Shown here in pieces: positions 1 through 7,300 of a stretch of 44,433 bases of DNA. Every line of letters starts with the position of its first letter. Position 1 is the first letter of the stretch. This DNA comes from Sideroxydans sp. GTDB lineage: Bacteria > Pseudomonadota > Gammaproteobacteria > Burkholderiales > Gallionellaceae. Where the stretch lies: the NCBI GenBank assembly GCA_029850585.1, contig JARCRQ010000075.1:1-44433 (forward strand), read 5' to 3'. The translations under genes were made by a program, and so were the position numbers. The notes beneath the pieces are model-generated. The model worked only from the letters and a program-made list of their open reading frames with translations, searched no databases and was not told the origin of the DNA.

Positions 1-1
1 G

Positions 2-1261
2 TTTAATGAGTTTTGGAACACCGATTCCAAGACCGAGCTATATCACTTTATCGGCAAAGATATTTTGTATTTCCATTCGCTGTTCTGGCCCGCGATGTTG
101 AAATTCGCCAACTTGCGCACACCCACACAAATTTTCGCGCACGGATTTTTGACCGTAAACAACGAAAAAATGAGCAAGTCGCGCGGCACCTTTATCACCG
201 CCGACAGTTACCTCAAGCAAGGCTTAAACCCTGAGTATTTACGCTACTACTACGCCGCCAAACTCAACGGTACGATGGAAGACATCGACTTAAATCTGGA
301 AGATTTTGTGGCGCGCGTGAATTCCGATTTGGTCGGCAAATACATCAACATTGCGAGTCGCACGGCGGGCTTTATTAGCAAAAAGTTTGCTGGCGAGTTG
401 GCGACCGAGGCGCAAGCGAACAACGCTTTGTTGCAAGAGTTTATCGCCGCAAAAGGCTTGATTGCGACGGCTTACGAACAGCGTGATTTCGGCAAAGCGA
501 TACGCGAAATTATGCGTTTGGCGGATAGAGCTAACGAGTATGTCGCGCAGCAAGCACCGTGGGCATTAGCCAAACAAGAAGGTCAGGAAGCCCGTCTGCA
601 CGAGGTGTGCACGGTGAGTCTAAATATGTTCCGCTTACTCACCTTATATTTGAAACCTATCTTGCCTAAGCTCGCTGAACAGGTTGAGCAATTTCTGAAT
701 GTCGCACCGTTGCAATGGTCTGATGCTGAACAATTTTTGAGCGAAAAAATTAACGACTATGCGCACTTGGCAACGCGCATCGACCCCAAACTGATCGAAG
801 CGATGGTGGAAGCGAATAAACAAAGTATGCCTGCGGCGGAAGTAATCAAGAGTCCTGTTGCTACGACGCTTTTACCCTCACCCCAACCCTCTCCCTTAAA
901 GGGCGAGGGGGTGGTCGTCGGTGCTATTGCACCACTTATTTCGATTGAGGACTTCAACAAGATTGATTTGCGTGTCGCAAAAATCGTCAATGCGGAACAT
1001 GTCGAAGGCGCAGAAAAATTATTGAAATTGACGCTGGACATCGGCGAAGCCAATCCGCGCACAGTGTTCGCGGGTATCAAGTCGGCTTACGACCCAGCGA
1101 CATTAGTGGGGCGCATGACGGTGATGGTGGCGAATCTCGCGCCGCGTAAAATGAAATTCGGCATGTCGGAAGGCATGGTATTGGCAGCGTCGGGAGACGC
1201 GCCAGGGCTGTTTATTTTGTCGCCAGACGACGGTGCAGAAGCGGGAATGCGAGTGAAATAA
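2..1261 (+). CDS. metG: Methionyl-tRNA synthetase, C-terminal part (partial at window start)
   Basis: Class I aminoacyl-tRNA synthetase that charges tRNA-Met with methionine in the cytoplasm. The open frame runs in from before base 1, so the N-terminal Rossmann half with the HIGH motif is missing. The KMSKS signature (KMSKSRGTF) is near base 170, followed by the helical anticodon-binding domain. The last ~110 residues ([20 protein letters not shown] onward) form the Trbp111-type tRNA-binding domain used for dimerisation in long MetRS forms. Between these domains, at bases 875-910, a GC-rich palindromic repeat is read in frame and encodes a Pro/Ser/Gly-rich linker ([13 protein letters not shown]) not typical of MetRS. 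The gene ends in TAA; no terminator is obvious downstream. The family call is certain; the linker's effect is unknown. Confidence 0.97.
   Translation, partial: FNEFWNTDSKTELYHFIGKDILYFHSLFWPAMLKFANLRTPTQIFAHGFLTVNNEKMSKSRGTFITADSYLKQGLNPEYLRYYYAAKLNGTMEDIDLNLEDFVARVNSDLVGKYINIASRTAGFISKKFAGELATEAQANNALLQEFIAAKGLIATAYEQRDFGKAIREIMRLADRANEYVAQQAPWALAKQEGQEARLHEVCTVSLNMFRLLTLYLKPILPKLAEQVEQFLNVAPLQWSDAEQFLSEKINDYAHLATRIDPKLIEAMVEANKQSMPAAEVIKSPVATTLLPSPQPSPLKGEGVVVGAIAPLISIEDFNKIDLRVAKIVNAEHVEGAEKLLKLTLDIGEANPRTVFAGIKSAYDPATLVGRMTVMVANLAPRKMKFGMSEGMVLAASGDAPGLFILSPDDGAEAGMRVK
875..910 (+). repeat. GC-rich palindromic repeat, copy A (in frame in metG)
   Basis: CCCTCACCCCAACCCTCTCCC-type left arm, short AT-containing loop, then GGGCGAGGGG right arm. 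It is one of seven related copies in the window and is translated as [13 protein letters not shown] within the MetRS linker. Confidence 0.9.
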
Positions 1262-1326
1262 TGCGCTGCTAAACTCACTGTAGTGCGAGCACAAGTGATT
1301 GCAAAAAACATCCATCGTGCAAAAAA

Positions 1327-1494
1327 CTAAGTCGATCCCGCATAGCTCAACGCTAATAAAGTAATCGCATCGACGTGTTCTAGATACGCCAGCTTGACCA
1401 GAATCGCCTTGGCGGAAAAGCCTATGGCAGCCAGCAAGGCAAAGCTAACGCCGAAAATGACATCGCGCTGAATTTCAAGTTTTTGGGTGTGCAT
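1327..1494 (-). pseudogene. Truncated EamA/DMT-family transporter remnant
   Basis: A 55-codon frame from ATG (1492-1494) to TAG. It begins MHTQKLEIQRDVIFGV and continues with a hydrophobic first helix and the stretch GFSAKAILVKLAY, which I recognise as the first membrane segment of one EamA-type drug/metabolite transporter subgroup. A complete family member has about ten membrane helices and ~300 residues. Here similarity stops after about 50 residues (ALS, then YAGST and a stop), and the 66 bases between it and metG hold no continuation. I read it as the 5' end left after a deletion, not a functional microprotein, although a real 55-residue membrane peptide cannot be excluded. Confidence 0.6.
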
Positions 1495-1610
1495 AATTTT
1501 AGAATTGAGCTGTTGTAAATGAAACGGGCGAGCGATAGCAATGAGGATTTGCGCAGCACGGACTCAATCCAGTATATTCGCTGCCCTCAACCCTTTTGAA
1601 CGGAGCTGTC

Positions 1611-1946
1611 ATGAAATTTTCGAGCACAATTTTGCCTATCACTGCCGCTGTCCTAGTGCTTAGTTTAACGGGCTGCGCCAGTAAGCTGATAGGCGTACAA
1701 GCAGGCGCAGAACGCGTGTCGCTCGCCGAAGCCAATCAAGTGGCGAGCTGCAAACTCATCAGTAAAAACACCGTGAGCGTGCTAGCAAAAATGGGTTTTA
1801 TCGTGCGCGATGCGGCGGAAGTTGAAGAAAATTTATATCAACTGGCGCGCAATGATGCAGTCGATGCGGGTGCGGATACCGTGGTGAAAGGCGAATCTAC
1901 CGCCTTAGGGAGCCGCACTTTTTCGCTGTACAAATGTCGTCCTTAA
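1611..1946 (+). CDS. Small DUF4156-like lipoprotein
   Basis: A 111-residue protein starting at ATG 1611, preceded by a CGGAG ribosome binding site; an in-frame ATG 15 bases earlier lacks one. A signal peptide ends in a lipobox (LTGC, Cys near residue 22), so it should be a lipid-anchored envelope protein. The mature part (ANQVASCKLIS... DAVDAGADTVVKGES... FSLYKCRP) matches the DUF4156 pattern, with two conserved cysteines that could form a disulfide. Function is unknown in the family. It stands alone between the EamA remnant and the convergent coq7. Confidence 0.8.
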   Translation: MKFSSTILPITAAVLVLSLTGCASKLIGVQAGAERVSLAEANQVASCKLISKNTVSVLAKMGFIVRDAAEVEENLYQLARNDAVDAGADTVVKGESTALGSRTFSLYKCRP

Positions 1947-1988
1947 TGGTGCGGGTGAACAATGAGAAGTGAAGCCGTACTTACCCGC

Positions 1989-2615
1989 CTAGACCCAGTA
2001 CGCCGTCTTAGTCATCAGCTTGCCATTGAGCTGCATCGCCCATTGCACGGGGGCGGGTAAGGGTGCGCCACCTAGCTCAACTGCCATTGCCGCATGAGCC
2101 GCTTCATCGCTCGCCATTTGCGTGACGATGGCGCGGCTCTTGGCATCTTGGGCGGGCAAGTTTTGCAAATGACTTTGCAAATGCGCGCCGACTTGGCGTT
2201 CGGTTTCGGCTAAAAAGCCCAGATTCCATTTATCACCGAGCAAACCCGCCACCGCGCCCATCGCCAGCGAACCGCTGTACCAGAGCGGATTCAATACACT
2301 CAAATGCCCGCCCAATTCATGCACGCGCTGCGCCGTCCACGCCAAATGTTCGGTTTCTTCGGCTGCGGCGTGATGCAATTTTGCTTGCACCTCGACCGAG
2401 CGTGCCGTGAGTGCCTGACCTTGATACAACGCCTGTGCACAAATTTCACCCGTGTGATTGACCCGCATCAAGCCTTGCGCGCGCTGCTTTTCTGCTGCAT
2501 CCAATGCCGCTTCAGCAACATCCGCATCGGGATACGCGCGCGCGCTATGTGCCTGACTAAACAAGGTGCGCAAGCCTTTATCAAACTCAACAATGACGCG
2601 ATCTAAATTAAACAT
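1989..2615 (-). CDS. coq7: 3-demethoxyubiquinol 3-hydroxylase (Coq7 family)
   Basis: Di-iron monooxygenase that hydroxylates 2-methoxy-6-polyprenyl-benzoquinol, a late step of ubiquinone synthesis, at the inner membrane. The 208-residue length is typical of the bacterial enzyme. Ferritin-like iron ligands are visible: E in NHTGEICAQ, EETEH in the second helix pair, E in the LAETERQ region and DEAAH near residue 170. In many betaproteobacteria Coq7 replaces the flavin hydroxylase UbiF. It is transcribed alone toward the small lipoprotein gene; a GC-rich palindrome lies just upstream of its start. Confidence 0.95.
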   Translation of the reverse strand: MFNLDRVIVEFDKGLRTLFSQAHSARAYPDADVAEAALDAAEKQRAQGLMRVNHTGEICAQALYQGQALTARSVEVQAKLHHAAAEETEHLAWTAQRVHELGGHLSVLNPLWYSGSLAMGAVAGLLGDKWNLGFLAETERQVGAHLQSHLQNLPAQDAKSRAIVTQMASDEAAHAAMAVELGGAPLPAPVQWAMQLNGKLMTKTAYWV

Positions 2616-2641
2616 AAGGCATTCCTTTTCTGATTTCTACT

Positions 2642-2667
2642 CCCCTCGCCCACTGGTGGGAGAGGGG
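2642..2667. repeat. GC-rich palindromic repeat, copy G (intergenic)
   Basis: CCCCTCGCCC, loop, GGGAGAGGGG between coq7 and the PIN toxin gene. It is the only intergenic copy of the family in the window. With its own ends taken as start and end it lies in the inverse orientation relative to copy A. Confidence 0.8.
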
Positions 2668-2720
2668 ATAAGTCGCTATGCCGCTAACGGAAAAGCTGTT
2701 GGAACGACCCAGCCATTTCC

Positions 2721-3155
2721 TTAATGAACACTCGTTAGCACAAAGTTTTCTAGCAAAATAATGCGTCCTTTAACTTTGGCTTTGTGGTAATAACGCTCAT
2801 CAGCTGTGACTAAAAACGCATCAGCTTCATTTAATGCCACGGCATGATAAAGCGTATCGAACAAGTGATGCTGCATGTGTGCCGCCAAGTCAATCGCCGT
2901 CGCATATATCGCGGCAGACTCGCAGATGCGCCACGCCACATTTTGCAAATCGGCAATATCCAACTGCGCACGCTCAGCACTTTCTCGCGCCAATACTGCG
3001 CTGACCTCGGCTAGAAAATGTGGTGGCTGACGCAACACCACCTCGCCGTCGCTGACCGCACGCAGAATTTGCAAGGCTTGTTGCGCATGAAGCTCGTCGG
3101 GGTGGTTGCGAAAGAACCACTTAATCACCACGCTGGCATCCAACACTAAAATCAC
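2721..3155 (-). CDS. vapC: PIN-domain toxin (VapC-like)
   Basis: A 144-residue PIN-domain ribonuclease, predicted toxin of a type II toxin-antitoxin pair. The acidic metal-binding residues of the fold are visible: Asp in MILVLDAS, Glu in FLAEVSAV, Asp in LFDTLYH and Asp in LVTADERY. Relatives cleave tRNA or rRNA. The start codon is GTG (3153-3155), overlapping the antitoxin stop codon by four bases, so translation is probably coupled. The exact RNA target cannot be read from sequence. Confidence 0.9.
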   Translation of the reverse strand: MILVLDASVVIKWFFRNHPDELHAQQALQILRAVSDGEVVLRQPPHFLAEVSAVLARESAERAQLDIADLQNVAWRICESAAIYATAIDLAAHMQHHLFDTLYHAVALNEADAFLVTADERYYHKAKVKGRIILLENFVLTSVH

Positions 3156-3385
3156 GAGCGACCTGCTTCGCGTGCCTGACGGAAAGCAGCATCCGATAAA
3201 ACAGGTGCTGCGTCACGTCGTCCTAAGATGTTGCTAATCGCATCGCGACTACGTTGCCGACTGCGCGCGCGCTCCACCGCTTCGATCATCAGCTCCGCAA
3301 TGACCGCGCTTTTATTCTGTTGACTGAACACCTCATTGAAGCTCGCTTTAACATCCTCTGGAACACTAAAATTTACGGTTGCCAT
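3152..3385 (-). CDS. Ribbon-helix-helix antitoxin partner of the PIN toxin
   Basis: A 77-residue protein starting MATVNFSVPEDVKASFNEVF at 3385. I chose this ATG over the upstream one at 3421 because GAGG sits eight bases before it and the family pattern begins there. The N-terminal half resembles an RHH (CopG/ParD-like) DNA-binding fold. The C-terminal half (AISNILGRRDAAPVL...) would wrap the toxin. It overlaps the toxin gene by four bases. A perfect inverted repeat 18 bases upstream is the likely autoregulatory operator. Confidence 0.85.
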   Translation of the reverse strand: MATVNFSVPEDVKASFNEVFSQQNKSAVIAELMIEAVERARSRQRSRDAISNILGRRDAAPVLSDAAFRQAREAGRS

Positions 3386-3402
3386 TTTGCTTTCCTCGCA
3401 GA

Positions 3403-3421
3403 TTGTTGAAAAATTCAACAA
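3403..3421 (-). promoter_or_regulatory. Candidate autoregulatory operator of the RHH/PIN module
   Basis: Perfect 8-bp inverted repeat TTGTTGAA-aaa-TTCAACAA, ending 18 bases before the antitoxin ATG. RHH antitoxins usually bind such sites at their own promoter. Assignment is by position and symmetry only. Confidence 0.55.
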
Positions 3422-3453
3422 CTAATTATTCACCAATTGAAGTTACCCTGTCA

Positions 3454-3483
3454 AATAAAAAACGAGCCTCTCACGAGGCTCGT
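3454..3483 (-). terminator. Rho-independent terminator after porin 1
   Basis: A 9-bp stem ACGAGCCTC / GAGGCTCGT with a 4-base loop, followed on the minus strand by TTTTTTATTTG. It lies 45 bases beyond the stop codon of the porin ending at 3529. Confidence 0.9.
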
Positions 3484-3528
3484 TTACTAGCTACTTTCTC
3501 AAACAAACTGGCTTACGCCAGCAGTGTT

Positions 3529-4731
3529 TTAGAAGTTGTGAATTACGCCAACTGACAATGCGCTGGGGCTGTTACCCGCGCCTGGCGTAGTTAAACCACC
3601 GTGTGCATAGCCTGTTGCAGAGAACGCGGCATTCGCTTTGTTGCTGACTTTTGCATACGCGCCGTACACCGTAGTGCGTTTCGACAAGCTGTAGTCGTAA
3701 CCAACTGCCAGCAAAGTTGCGCCGCTATTGGCTTGTGATGCGCCGCTTACCGTCACATCACCCGCTTTAGCCACTTGTGCATTGATTGCGCCCGTTTCTG
3801 ACAGCTTGTATTGACCGCCTACTGTGAATACGCCTTGCTTCATGCCAGTGCGACCTGCTAAAACATTGGCTGTTGCTGCTGCATTGGCATCCGTCAAAAC
3901 GTACTGCGCACGCACTTGCGCGACCCCAAAACTATAGCCGCCCGCAAACGAAGTGACTGTTACCTTTGCACCTGCTGCTGCACCACCCGTTAAACTGCCA
4001 TTCGCCACGTTGACACCCGCAACCCCTAAGTTCAGGTAGTTAAATGCACCAAAAATACCATCTTGGTCATACGCTGCACGCAAAGCAAAGCTAGATGCCT
4101 TGTCCGCTTGGTTTTGGGTTGCGCCGCCAGTAAAGTTGGTGGTAGCAGGCGTGGTGCCAGCAGGAAATGCGCCGCTCAAAGATTGCGCTGAGTTGGGTAC
4201 AAAGCCCGCTGTGACTGTCATGCCGCTAAACGCGGGCGACATATAGCCAATCGCACGCCCCGAACGGCTAGGCACGGCAATCGCACCGTTACCGCCAAAA
4301 CCACCTGCGGTCATATTGCCCGCATCGCCGACTTTGTCGCCAAAGAAGTTGGCATCGTTGGCGTACATATTTGCCAGCGGCAAACGACCTGCAACCACCG
4401 TACCTAAGCCACCTTTAAGACCCAGATAGGTGTCGCGTTGCGCGCCTAACAAACTATTACCGCCTTGTGCCAATACTTCAGTTTCGTATTGATAAATGGC
4501 ATTCACGCCGCCGCCCAAATCTTCAGCACCTTTCAAACCAAAACGTGATGAGTTGCTGGTCAGGTTCAAACCGTTTTTAGTACCTGTTGCTGTCGTGCCA
4601 GCATTGCCGTTATTGCTGTCTAAAGACAGATGCGCTTTGCCGTAAAAAGTGATGTTCGCGTTATCCGCCAAAGCCAAAGTAGGTGCAGTCAAAGCAGCAG
4701 CAACAGCCAATACAATTAGTTTCTTTTGCAT
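3529..4731 (-). CDS. General outer-membrane porin 1 (Porin_4 family)
   Basis: A 400-residue trimeric beta-barrel porin for passive diffusion across the outer membrane. It has a typical 22-residue signal peptide (MQKKLIVLAVAAALTAPTLA then LADNANITFYGK). The first strands read ITFYGKAHLSLD, GLKGAEDLGGG is the usual porin turn, and the chain ends in Phe (VGVIHNF), the BAM recognition signature. The ribosome binding site AAGGAG lies 7 bases upstream. It is paralogous to the porin at 5040-6185: the signal peptides are nearly identical and the leaders share sequence, but the loops differ. Each has its own promoter and terminator, so they are separate transcription units. Substrate selectivity cannot be read. 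Confidence 0.93.
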   Translation of the reverse strand: MQKKLIVLAVAAALTAPTLALADNANITFYGKAHLSLDSNNGNAGTTATGTKNGLNLTSNSSRFGLKGAEDLGGGVNAIYQYETEVLAQGGNSLLGAQRDTYLGLKGGLGTVVAGRLPLANMYANDANFFGDKVGDAGNMTAGGFGGNGAIAVPSRSGRAIGYMSPAFSGMTVTAGFVPNSAQSLSGAFPAGTTPATTNFTGGATQNQADKASSFALRAAYDQDGIFGAFNYLNLGVAGVNVANGSLTGGAAAGAKVTVTSFAGGYSFGVAQVRAQYVLTDANAAATANVLAGRTGMKQGVFTVGGQYKLSETGAINAQVAKAGDVTVSGASQANSGATLLAVGYDYSLSKRTTVYGAYAKVSNKANAAFSATGYAHGGLTTPGAGNSPSALSVGVIHNF

Positions 4732-4811
4732 ATAAAACTCCTTAGGTGAGCGTTAGCGGCACATGCCAGTAACTGTGTTCAAAAACTCTCGGTTGAGAAT
4801 TTCAGGGGCGG

Positions 4812-4839
4812 ATTATGCGCATCGCCCCAAACGAAGCAA
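4812..4839 (-). promoter_or_regulatory. Sigma-70-type promoter of porin 1
   Basis: On the minus strand TTGCTT (4834-4839), 16 bases, then CATAAT (4812-4817), about 80 bases before the porin start. The downstream GAAATTCTCAACCGAG segment is shared with the porin 2 promoter. Confidence 0.6.
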
Positions 4840-4899
4840 CGCATTAACACGCGCATGTGGTTTTTTTGCGACACGCGTTGCCTGTGGCAACATCAGCCC

Positions 4900-4933
4900 A
4901 TAAAAAAACGAGCCTCCTAGGAGACTCGTTTTT
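4900..4933 (-). terminator. Rho-independent terminator after porin 2
   Basis: Stem ACGAG-CTCC / GGAG-CTCGT (one mismatch) with flanking A and T runs on both strands, about 107 bases beyond the porin 2 stop codon and before the porin 1 promoter. The T run on the minus strand is seven bases. Confidence 0.8.
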
Positions 4934-5039
4934 AGTTTTCTAACTCAACTTAGCCTAGCCGTTGCGGGCTAGTTGAAGTTATTATAACCAGCGACTTGCT
5001 GCGGTATTTTGCAGCTTAGTCGATTGGCTAGTAGTTTTA

Positions 5040-6185
5040 TCAGAATGAGTGACGTACGCCTACACCGAAACCTGACAAAGTTGCGCCAGCAGTTGATGCC
5101 AAAGGTGCAACGTCAACAAAGTTGTAAGTACCCGCTGCCTTGTTAGCCAACTGTGTGTACATACCATAAACTTCTGAACGCTTCGTCATTGCATAACCGT
5201 AACGCAATGAGATTTGTTTCGCGCCTGTGTTCACGTTCGCAGCACCACTGTTATCGCCAGCTTGTGTGTATGACAAACCGAAGTTGTTTGCACCCATTGC
5301 ATACTTGCCTGACAAAGCGAAAGTATTTTTCTTGGTGTCAACGCCAGCAGTGGTTGTTGCAGTCATGCTTTCATAGGTAACGCCAACTTGCATCGCATCC
5401 AAACTGTAAGCCGCAACCAAACGATTTGCGCTTTCTTTTGAGCCTGTTGTTGTTGCAGTAACTGAGAAGTTTTTATGCTGTTCAGTTGCCAAAGCAACGT
5501 AGATACCGTCTTGGTCGTAAGCAGCAGAGAACGACATCAGATTAGGCGTACCCAAGTTGTTTGCAGCGTTTGCACCAGCACCTGCGGTTGGATTTTCAAC
5601 GGTTGCATTCACAGTGCTGTAAGCACCTTTAACTTGGAAGCCAGACATTACTGGAGACCAGTATTGAACAGAGCTGTTTTGACGCAAGTTGAATTTTGCT
5701 GGACCAGCGCCCAACAAAGCGGTGTTAGTGGCGATAGAAGTGTTATCGAACAACTCTACTTTGTTATGCGCAACTTTGAATGGGGTATCCCAGTTACCGA
5801 TAAATGCCGTACCGAAATCACCTTTCAAACCAAGATTGCTATTACGCATACCGTTAAACACGCCAAGATTGGTTTGAGTTGTACCACCACCAGCATTACT
5901 AGTAGTCGCAAATTCATTACCCATCAAATTCACGCGCGTTTCAGCTTGGAAAAATGCAGTCAAACCATTGCCTACATTTTCTTCGCCCTTAACACCCAAA
6001 CGCGATGCGTTTGAAGTAACACGACCACGGCTGCCAGGAGCAGTTGCGGCAACTTTGTCAGATTTAACCAGTTCTACGTCCGCATCCACGACACCGTACA
6101 CAGACACGTTTGCGCTATCAGCCAAAGCCAAAGCAGGTGCAGTCAAAGCAGCAGCAACAGCCAATGCGATCAGTTTCTTTTGCAT
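5040..6185 (-). CDS. General outer-membrane porin 2 (Porin_4 family)
   Basis: A 381-residue outer-membrane beta-barrel porin. Signal peptide MQKKLIALAVAAALTAPALA is followed by LADSANVSVYGVVDADVEL, the typical first strand. GVKGEENVGNGLTAFFQ is the conserved early strand/turn and the protein ends VGVRHSF with the terminal Phe needed for barrel assembly. The ribosome binding site AGGAG lies 7 bases before ATG. Signal peptide and leader are nearly the same as in porin 1, but the body differs, indicating an old duplication. The two may be conditionally alternated, though nothing in the sequence proves it. Confidence 0.93.
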   Translation of the reverse strand: MQKKLIALAVAAALTAPALALADSANVSVYGVVDADVELVKSDKVAATAPGSRGRVTSNASRLGVKGEENVGNGLTAFFQAETRVNLMGNEFATTSNAGGGTTQTNLGVFNGMRNSNLGLKGDFGTAFIGNWDTPFKVAHNKVELFDNTSIATNTALLGAGPAKFNLRQNSSVQYWSPVMSGFQVKGAYSTVNATVENPTAGAGANAANNLGTPNLMSFSAAYDQDGIYVALATEQHKNFSVTATTTGSKESANRLVAAYSLDAMQVGVTYESMTATTTAGVDTKKNTFALSGKYAMGANNFGLSYTQAGDNSGAANVNTGAKQISLRYGYAMTKRSEVYGMYTQLANKAAGTYNFVDVAPLASTAGATLSGFGVGVRHSF

Positions 6186-6273
6186 ATAAAACTCCTAAAG
6201 TTTGTCATTCGTACCAGCGGCACGCGCCGCTAGTTGGGTTAAGAAAATCCTCGGTTGAGAATTTCTGGCGCGC

Positions 6274-6301
6274 ATTATGCGCAGGAGAAAATTACTGGCA
6301 A
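6274..6301 (-). promoter_or_regulatory. Sigma-70-type promoter of porin 2
   Basis: On the minus strand TTGCCA (6296-6301), 16-base spacer, CATAAT (6274-6279), within TGCGCATAAT. Spacing and -10 element match the porin 1 promoter, and the transcribed leader downstream is conserved between the two genes. Confidence 0.7.
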
Positions 6302-6342
6302 TAGCTGTCATGCAGATTTAACAAAAGTTTAATAAAGCCTAG

Positions 6343-6366
6343 TTTTGTTACGACGGCGTAACAAAA
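6343..6366. promoter_or_regulatory. Perfect inverted repeat upstream of porin 2
   Basis: TTTTGTTAC-gacggc-GTAACAAAA, 9-bp perfect arms, about 42 bases upstream of the porin 2 -35 box and 36 bases after the stop of the HEPN gene. It could be an operator for porin 2 or, with its A/T tails, a weak terminator of the HEPN/MNT unit. Confidence 0.45.
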
Positions 6367-6401
6367 GCAACGGTAGGAGACCGACGATGTCGTGCGAGCT
6401 G

Positions 6402-6929
6402 TTATGCCGCAATACGGGTGAATTCTTGAGTAAAGTCCGAGCTGGCGGGAGCAACCGCTAAATTCTCCAAGGTGTGCGCCAGCAAGCGTACAGAGGTTTG
6501 ATACAACATGCCTTGTAAGTCGTGCAGGGTATTGAAGTGTTCGGCAATGGCGGCGTAATCAACTTCGTAATCATGTGCCGCTAAGTTGCGCGCGGCACGA
6601 CACAGTTGCCATGCGGAGACACTGCTAATTACGCCGTTCTTTTCAAAAAACGACAATACTTTTAGAAAGCTGTCGGTGGGTTCGCTCATCAACATCGCGC
6701 TATGCCGCATCGCCGCACCTAAGGTGTCTTGTAGTTTGGCAAAGCGTTCATTGATAGCCGCTAATGATTCAAATAGCTGCGGGTCTTTTTTGCGTTGTGC
6801 GAGTTGCGTGGCGGTGAGTGGCCAGTTTATTTTTTGTTCGGATGCGTGCAAAAAATAGGCGCAGCGTTGGATGGCTTCGAGCAAGTTGGCAAGGTGTTGC
6901 CGCTCGGCGGTGAGGATGGTTTCGTTCAT
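6402..6929 (-). CDS. HEPN-domain toxin-like protein (HepT-type)
   Basis: A 175-residue alpha-helical protein. The key signature is R114-N-L-A-A-H119-D-Y121, which fits the RX4HXY motif of HEPN ribonucleases of the HepT type. In characterised MntA-HepT pairs the RNase is silenced by oligo-AMPylation of the Tyr in this motif. The gene overlaps the upstream nucleotidyltransferase by four bases (ATGA), as expected for such a pair. It is longer than typical HepT (~110-140 residues) and could be a DUF86-like relative. The toxin role is inferred from motif plus partner. Confidence 0.75.
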   Translation of the reverse strand: MNETILTAERQHLANLLEAIQRCAYFLHASEQKINWPLTATQLAQRKKDPQLFESLAAINERFAKLQDTLGAAMRHSAMLMSEPTDSFLKVLSFFEKNGVISSVSAWQLCRAARNLAAHDYEVDYAAIAEHFNTLHDLQGMLYQTSVRLLAHTLENLAVAPASSDFTQEFTRIAA

Positions 6930-7228
6930 TGTGTGCCACCGAGTGGAATGCCTGTTGCTAAGGCAATTTGTTGGAATGCACTGGGTGCTGCGCCGCGCCG
7001 CATGGCAATAATATCGACAGGCATCGCTAAGCTCGCTTCTAAGCTCAATTTAATTTGCGCGCGCTGCAACAACGAGGGCAACGTAGCATTTTCAATCAGT
7101 AAATCGACATCGCCACCCCGCACCGCATCATTGCAGCGCGAGCCGAATAGCCACACGCGCGCCTCCGCACCGACTAATTCGGCAACCGTTGTGCATATCG
7201 TGATTTGTTGTGAGGAGGTGAGGCGCAT
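6926..7228 (-). CDS. Minimal nucleotidyltransferase (MntA-type antitoxin)
   Basis: A 100-residue minimal nucleotidyltransferase. G29-S30, nine residues, D40-V-D42 is the GSX9DXD catalytic motif, and a third acidic residue (Asp73 in MPVDIIA) completes the metal site. In MntA-HepT systems this enzyme transfers AMP from ATP to the HEPN toxin and inactivates it. The stop codon overlaps the start of the HEPN gene, so expression is coupled. No distinct promoter or operator is visible in the 70 bases between it and rlmI. Confidence 0.82.
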   Translation of the reverse strand: MRLTSSQQITICTTVAELVGAEARVWLFGSRCNDAVRGGDVDLLIENATLPSLLQRAQIKLSLEASLAMPVDIIAMRRGAAPSAFQQIALATGIPLGGTQ

Positions 7229-7300
7229 GGTTCAAATCATAACAGTGCCGATAAAAATTATCTGCGATGCAGGTCGAGTAGCAATGCCGCTAGCCAGCCC

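Noticed and set aside
5475-6014. A 179-codon open frame opposite porin 2
   Set aside because: It is antisense to a well-supported porin, has no ribosome binding site and its composition (rich in Cys, Ser, Arg) is that of a shadow frame.
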